64,000 nt of DNA from Haliclystus octoradiatus (lineage: Eukaryota; Cnidaria; Staurozoa; Stauromedusae; Haliclystidae), in assembly GCA_916610825.1 (NCBI GenBank), contig OU744450.1, positions 4,428,578 through 4,492,577 of the forward strand, written 5' to 3'. Shown here piece by piece: positions 60,801-64,000 of this stretch; position 1 is the stretch's first letter; each line of letters starts with the position of its first letter. Position numbers and translations under genes: made by a program. The notes beneath the pieces were generated by a model that saw nothing but the letters and a program-made list of their open reading frames with translations, did no database searches and was not told the DNA's origin.

Positions 60801-63800
60801 GTTTCTTAGAATCAATTTCCTTTTTTGATGCTTTGGCAGACTTTGACGCCTGACGTTCTTCTTGTGTCACACGTTCCATATCTTTAAAGAGACTATCTAA
60901 ATCAACGACTGGTGTTTTTCGTGATTCATTTTTTGCTTGTTTCATAGACGGTCTAGAATCGCTTGGTTTAGGTCTTAACAATAGACTTGGTTTATCATGA
61001 TCATTATTATGTTGTGCTGTCACATGGTTTTGATTATGTGTCAGGTGATCGGTATCATCTTTATTCTTTGGACGTTGTTTACCTTTCAGAGGCCAACTTT
61101 CCGGTGCATTGAGAATATTGTTATTTTCCGGTGGTGGTGGTGGTGATGGTGATGGTGGTGGGGGTGGAGGTTGGGGAGGAGATGGTGGTTGGGCATTTTG
61201 CTCTGTGTTGTTTGTCTGTACATTTCTTGGTGACAGTTTGACTGAAAAGAAAACATTGGATCTGCTTGAATGATCACCATTTGATATCAGCATTCCTCCT
61301 TTCACAACCCCATCCTTAATGACTACTCCATCATCTATGACTCCTCCTTCTATTATACCCCCTTCTATAACACCGCCTCGTACCAATCCTGATTTAACAA
61401 TACCTCCTTTCAAATGACCCCCTGTCATTACACCTCCAGCTAAATGTCCTCCTTCAATAAATCCACCCCTCAAAATACCACCTTCAACACTACCATTTCG
61501 TAAATCCCCTCCTGCAATTTCTCCTGATAGCAAACTCCCACCTTCCATACTACCACCTCTGAATAGACCCCCTTCAACTGTTCCTCCCAATAAATGGCCT
61601 CCTTCAATCAATCCGCCTTTGACAACACCTCCTTCTACCAGTCCAGATTTCATTGTACCACCATAAAATTTCCCTCCGATTATTTTCCCTCCGTCGATTG
61701 TACCATTAAATATGCTTCCTTTCTCCAAAACCCCATTTAGAAACGATCCACCTTCAATATCCCCTCCTGAAATTGATCCCCCTTCAATATCTCCTCCGTT
61801 GATCGACCCACCTGAAATCGTACCTCCAGTTATTCGACCACCGTGAATCTCTCCTCCCCGTATTTGTAATGCCTGTGACTTACGTTTAGAATGTCCTTGA
61901 TATTTCTCTTCTTCGAGAGCATTTGTAACAGTCAAGACTTCTCTGGCTGGTAAGTTATGGGATATGTGTTTGACTATTTGATCCTGAATTATCTTTTCCT
62001 TATTTTGTGCGGCTTCTGACGACAAATATTTGTCTCCTTTAGTCTCAGTGGATAATTCAGGTAGACTGTTACCCTCTTCAATTTTGATAAGCACTGGTTT
62101 ATTGTTTTCTGACTGTTGCTTGGTGATTCCCGGTGATTGTTTTGCTGCATCTGGTTGTGATTTAACAGGTTCTTCATGTTGCTTTACAATTTTTGACTCT
62201 TGTTTACTGGCTGCTGCTGATTGCTTTGTAGTTTCTAGCTGTTGTTTAACAAATTCTGTTGATTGTTTGGGAGTGTCTTGCTGTTTTCTGACAGCTTCTG
62301 TTGACTGTTGAGGTGTTTCGGATGATTGTTTAAGAGTTTCTGGCTGATGTCTTACAATCTCTGTTGATTGTTTGCTACTTTCTGGCTGATGTTTGACGTT
62401 CTCTGTTGATTGTTTAGAAATGTCTTGCTGTTGTTTGACTGGTTCTGTTGATTGTTTAGCTGTTTCTGACTGGTGTTTAACACTCTCTGTTGATTGCTTG
62501 CTAGTGTCAGAGATGTCAGAGATTTGTTTAGTGCTTATATCTGTTTGATTTCTCGGTGATTCCAGATATGAATTCAATACAATCTTCTCCGCAATAACTT
62601 GGTCATTTTTATGATTGTTTGTATGTACAATAGGTACATCAACAGCTGTTACTGATGTTATATTGTTTTTAATGATATCTTCTTTAACTTTCTCCACTTT
62701 TGTGTTCATTATTGAATTTCCCTCATCACCATTTTTCATTAATTGATCTTGTTGGTTTTTTGAATTAATATTGTGTGCTTCGTCCATGAGTTGGCCATGG
62801 TTGTCTATAATAGTTTTATTTTGTTGTTCATTGTCATGTGATAATGATGTATCATTTGATATTGATTGATTATTATTACTATTCATTTTTATTTCACCTA
62901 ATGCATTTTGAAAATCTTTCATTTCCTTTGCAATTTCATCAGCAGTAATATTATCATTTGATGATGATGATGATGATGATAATGATGATAATTGATTATG
63001 GCTTTCTCTGTTTATTTCATTTTGATGGACTGATTCCATATGTTTTGTATTATGATTTAATGGATTTGTTGTATCACCATCATTATTATTATTATTATTA
63101 TTATTATTGCCATTTGTATATTCAACTATTTGTGGTGTAATAATACCTTCATCGTAATATGCTACTGCAGCAGCATCTGTTGGATCAATTACATGATTTG
63201 ATCGACTATTACCTACTGATTTATGTGTAGGTATAATCACATTGGCATTAGTCATAGAACCAGAGATACCTGATGCAATAAATTCTTTATTACCAACAAA
63301 TTCTTGATGATCTATTCTACGTTGTTGTCCTCCAGCTCCACTTTGATCATTATCCAATTGTCGACTTTTTGCTAACGATACCGTTGGTTGCCAAAACTTT
63401 TTTTTCATTCTTCGTTCTTTTGCTTGTTCTTTAGTTTTTAATTCTTTATTTGATTGTACTGTTATTTGCCATGCATCTTTATTAGTTCCATCATCATCTT
63501 CACTATCATCATCATCATCATCATTATCTTCATTTCCTCCATCTCCGTCTGTTTCATCAATATTTTTATCAATAATACTACCACTATCAGAATAAAATGG
63601 TAGACTATTACTTGAACGATCATCAAGAGATGGATGGTAGCCACCGCCATTATGATGTTTCTTTTTTAATAATTTTCGATCTTTTATTATGTTTTTATTA
63701 TTATGCTTATTATAAAATGTATGATATTGTTGTATGCCATTGGTCATTTTCTCTGTTGGTTTCATATTATCTTCTTTAATTGTTGAAAATTCATTTTCTG

Positions 63801-64000
63801 TATTGCTAATTAGGCCATTATCACGTTGTGTTGCATTTTCAGTTATCTTATCATCATTATTTTTTTCATCATATATTTCTTTCTCGTGATTAATATCATT
63901 ATTATCAGTAATATTATTATTGTTATTATTATTGTTGTTGTCTTGTTCATCTTCTAATTTTGTTTTTTGTTGATTTAAAATATCCATTGTTTTCAATTTA
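54814..64000 (-). CDS. large pentapeptide-repeat / LamG-like / thrombospondin type 1 protein, seven exons, 5' end may be outside
   Basis: Minus-strand exons: 60630 to at least 63987, 59788-59994, 59009-59269, 58458-58685, 57564-57737, 55795-56241 and 54814-54941 (TAA stop). All junctions are GT-AG and phase 1. The first exon alone encodes over 1100 residues: poly-Asn and acidic tracts, then KQSTE-type 14-residue repeats, then 38 pentapeptides (about residues 714-903 counted from 63996), then a poly-Pro stretch. Exons 2-4 encode a LamG/concanavalin-like sandwich (VASFNGVNAYLDAGDY, WLSVVLTWKENRG). Exon 6 ends with a TSP type 1 repeat (YSPWSSWAGCTRSCGGGVQL, six Cys). The C-terminus reads INFDKKSGITSKTMALDEGE. 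LamG and TSP1 modules are normally extracellular, yet no signal peptide is seen; an upstream exon may hold it. The earliest Met visible is at 63987. Confidence 0.82.
55685..55780 (-). pseudogene. tRNA-derived sequence (SINE-like)
   Basis: The minus strand has GGTTCAATCCC, a good B box, with TGGACAATGAA further 5' as a weak A box. It lies in the intron before the last exon of the minus-strand gene. The cloverleaf is incomplete. Confidence 0.35.
56242..57563. other. intron of the pentapeptide/TSP1 gene
   Basis: AT-rich intron between exons 5 and 6 with no repeat or gene signal that I can support. Confidence 0.5.
58028..58355. mobile_element. foldback MITE, about 330 bp
   Basis: CCCGG, GTAACTTCCAT and GGGGACGTTCAAA on the left are mirrored by TTTGAACGACCCC, ATGGAAGTTAC and CCGGG on the right. 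It lies in the intron between exons 4 and 5. Confidence 0.6.
59995..60629. other. intron 1 (as seen in the window) of the pentapeptide/TSP1 gene
   Basis: The reading frame of the large exon runs on for about 150 bases past the 60630 donor, but the perfect GTAAGT donor and the in-phase acceptor at 59994 show it is intronic. Nothing else is seen. Confidence 0.6.
61288..61857 (-). repeat. 38 tandem pentapeptide repeats (GGxIx type), coding
   Basis: 570 bases encode 190 residues that divide into five-residue units of the form Gly-Gly-x-(Ile/Leu/Val/Phe/Met)-x, for example GGEIH, GGRIT, GGTIS, GGSIN, GGDIE. Only the last full unit before GGML has an extra residue. The central hydrophobic residue never fails. 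The pentapeptide-repeat fold is a four-sided right-handed beta helix with four units per turn, so about nine turns would be predicted. Confidence 0.9.
62100..62510 (-). repeat. 42-nt (14-residue) KQSTE-type coding repeats
   Basis: Units such as KQSTESVKHQSETA, KQSTEPVKQQQDIS and KQSTENVKHQPESS follow each other about nine times and degrade toward the C-terminal side. They are Gln/Ser/Thr/Lys-rich and likely disordered or coiled. The DNA is repeated as well as the protein. Confidence 0.85.

Overview
This window is nuclear DNA from an animal, most likely an invertebrate. It is AT-rich, its genes are split by many GT-AG introns, and it is full of small foldback transposons. I cannot name the phylum from sequence alone. 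Five protein-coding genes can be assembled by joining exons in phase.

Layout: (1) 780-6118 (+) is the 3' part of an ABHD11-like serine hydrolase whose first exons lie left of the window. (2) 8717-17554 (-) is a complete three-exon YDJC-like carbohydrate deacetylase, convergent with ABHD11. Its first intron holds a very young, whole-looking Ty3/gypsy element of the CsRn1 type (12118-17071). (3) 18027-45224 (+) is a complete 26-exon SERCA calcium pump, head-to-head with YDJC across 472 bp. (4) 46470-52864 (+) is a four-exon gene for a 173-residue acidic protein I do not recognise. (5) 54814 to beyond 64000 (-) is a large gene whose protein carries low-complexity tracts, 14-residue KQSTE-type repeats, 38 uninterrupted pentapeptide repeats, a LamG-like region and one thrombospondin type 1 repeat.

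The most striking signal is inside the SERCA introns. Ten sense-strand copies of one box C/D snoRNA-like sequence are spread one per intron (introns 6, 7, 8, 14, 16, 17, 19, 20, 23, 24). They share a terminal stem, C box, internal D' and C' boxes, D box, and a guide complementary to the conserved 18S rRNA stretch AAGGAAGGCAGCA. The predicted target equals human 18S A468, the SNORD83 / yeast snR87 site as I recall it. Two subfamilies have different but internally paired terminal stems. Three further introns (10, 13, 15) carry a second snoRNA-like family. SERCA therefore looks like a multi-copy snoRNA host as well as a pump gene.

The rest is mobile DNA: a hAT-type MITE family with 8-bp target duplications and one 1.44-kb member; a TAGCCTG foldback family with 9-bp duplications (Mutator-like); pogo-like TA elements; a Harbinger-like TTA element; and a dead piggyBac copy inserted inside a TAGCCTG element. 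Fragments of host exons have also been duplicated: a decayed tandem copy of an ABHD11 exon, and a copy of the last YDJC exon inside an ABHD11 intron.
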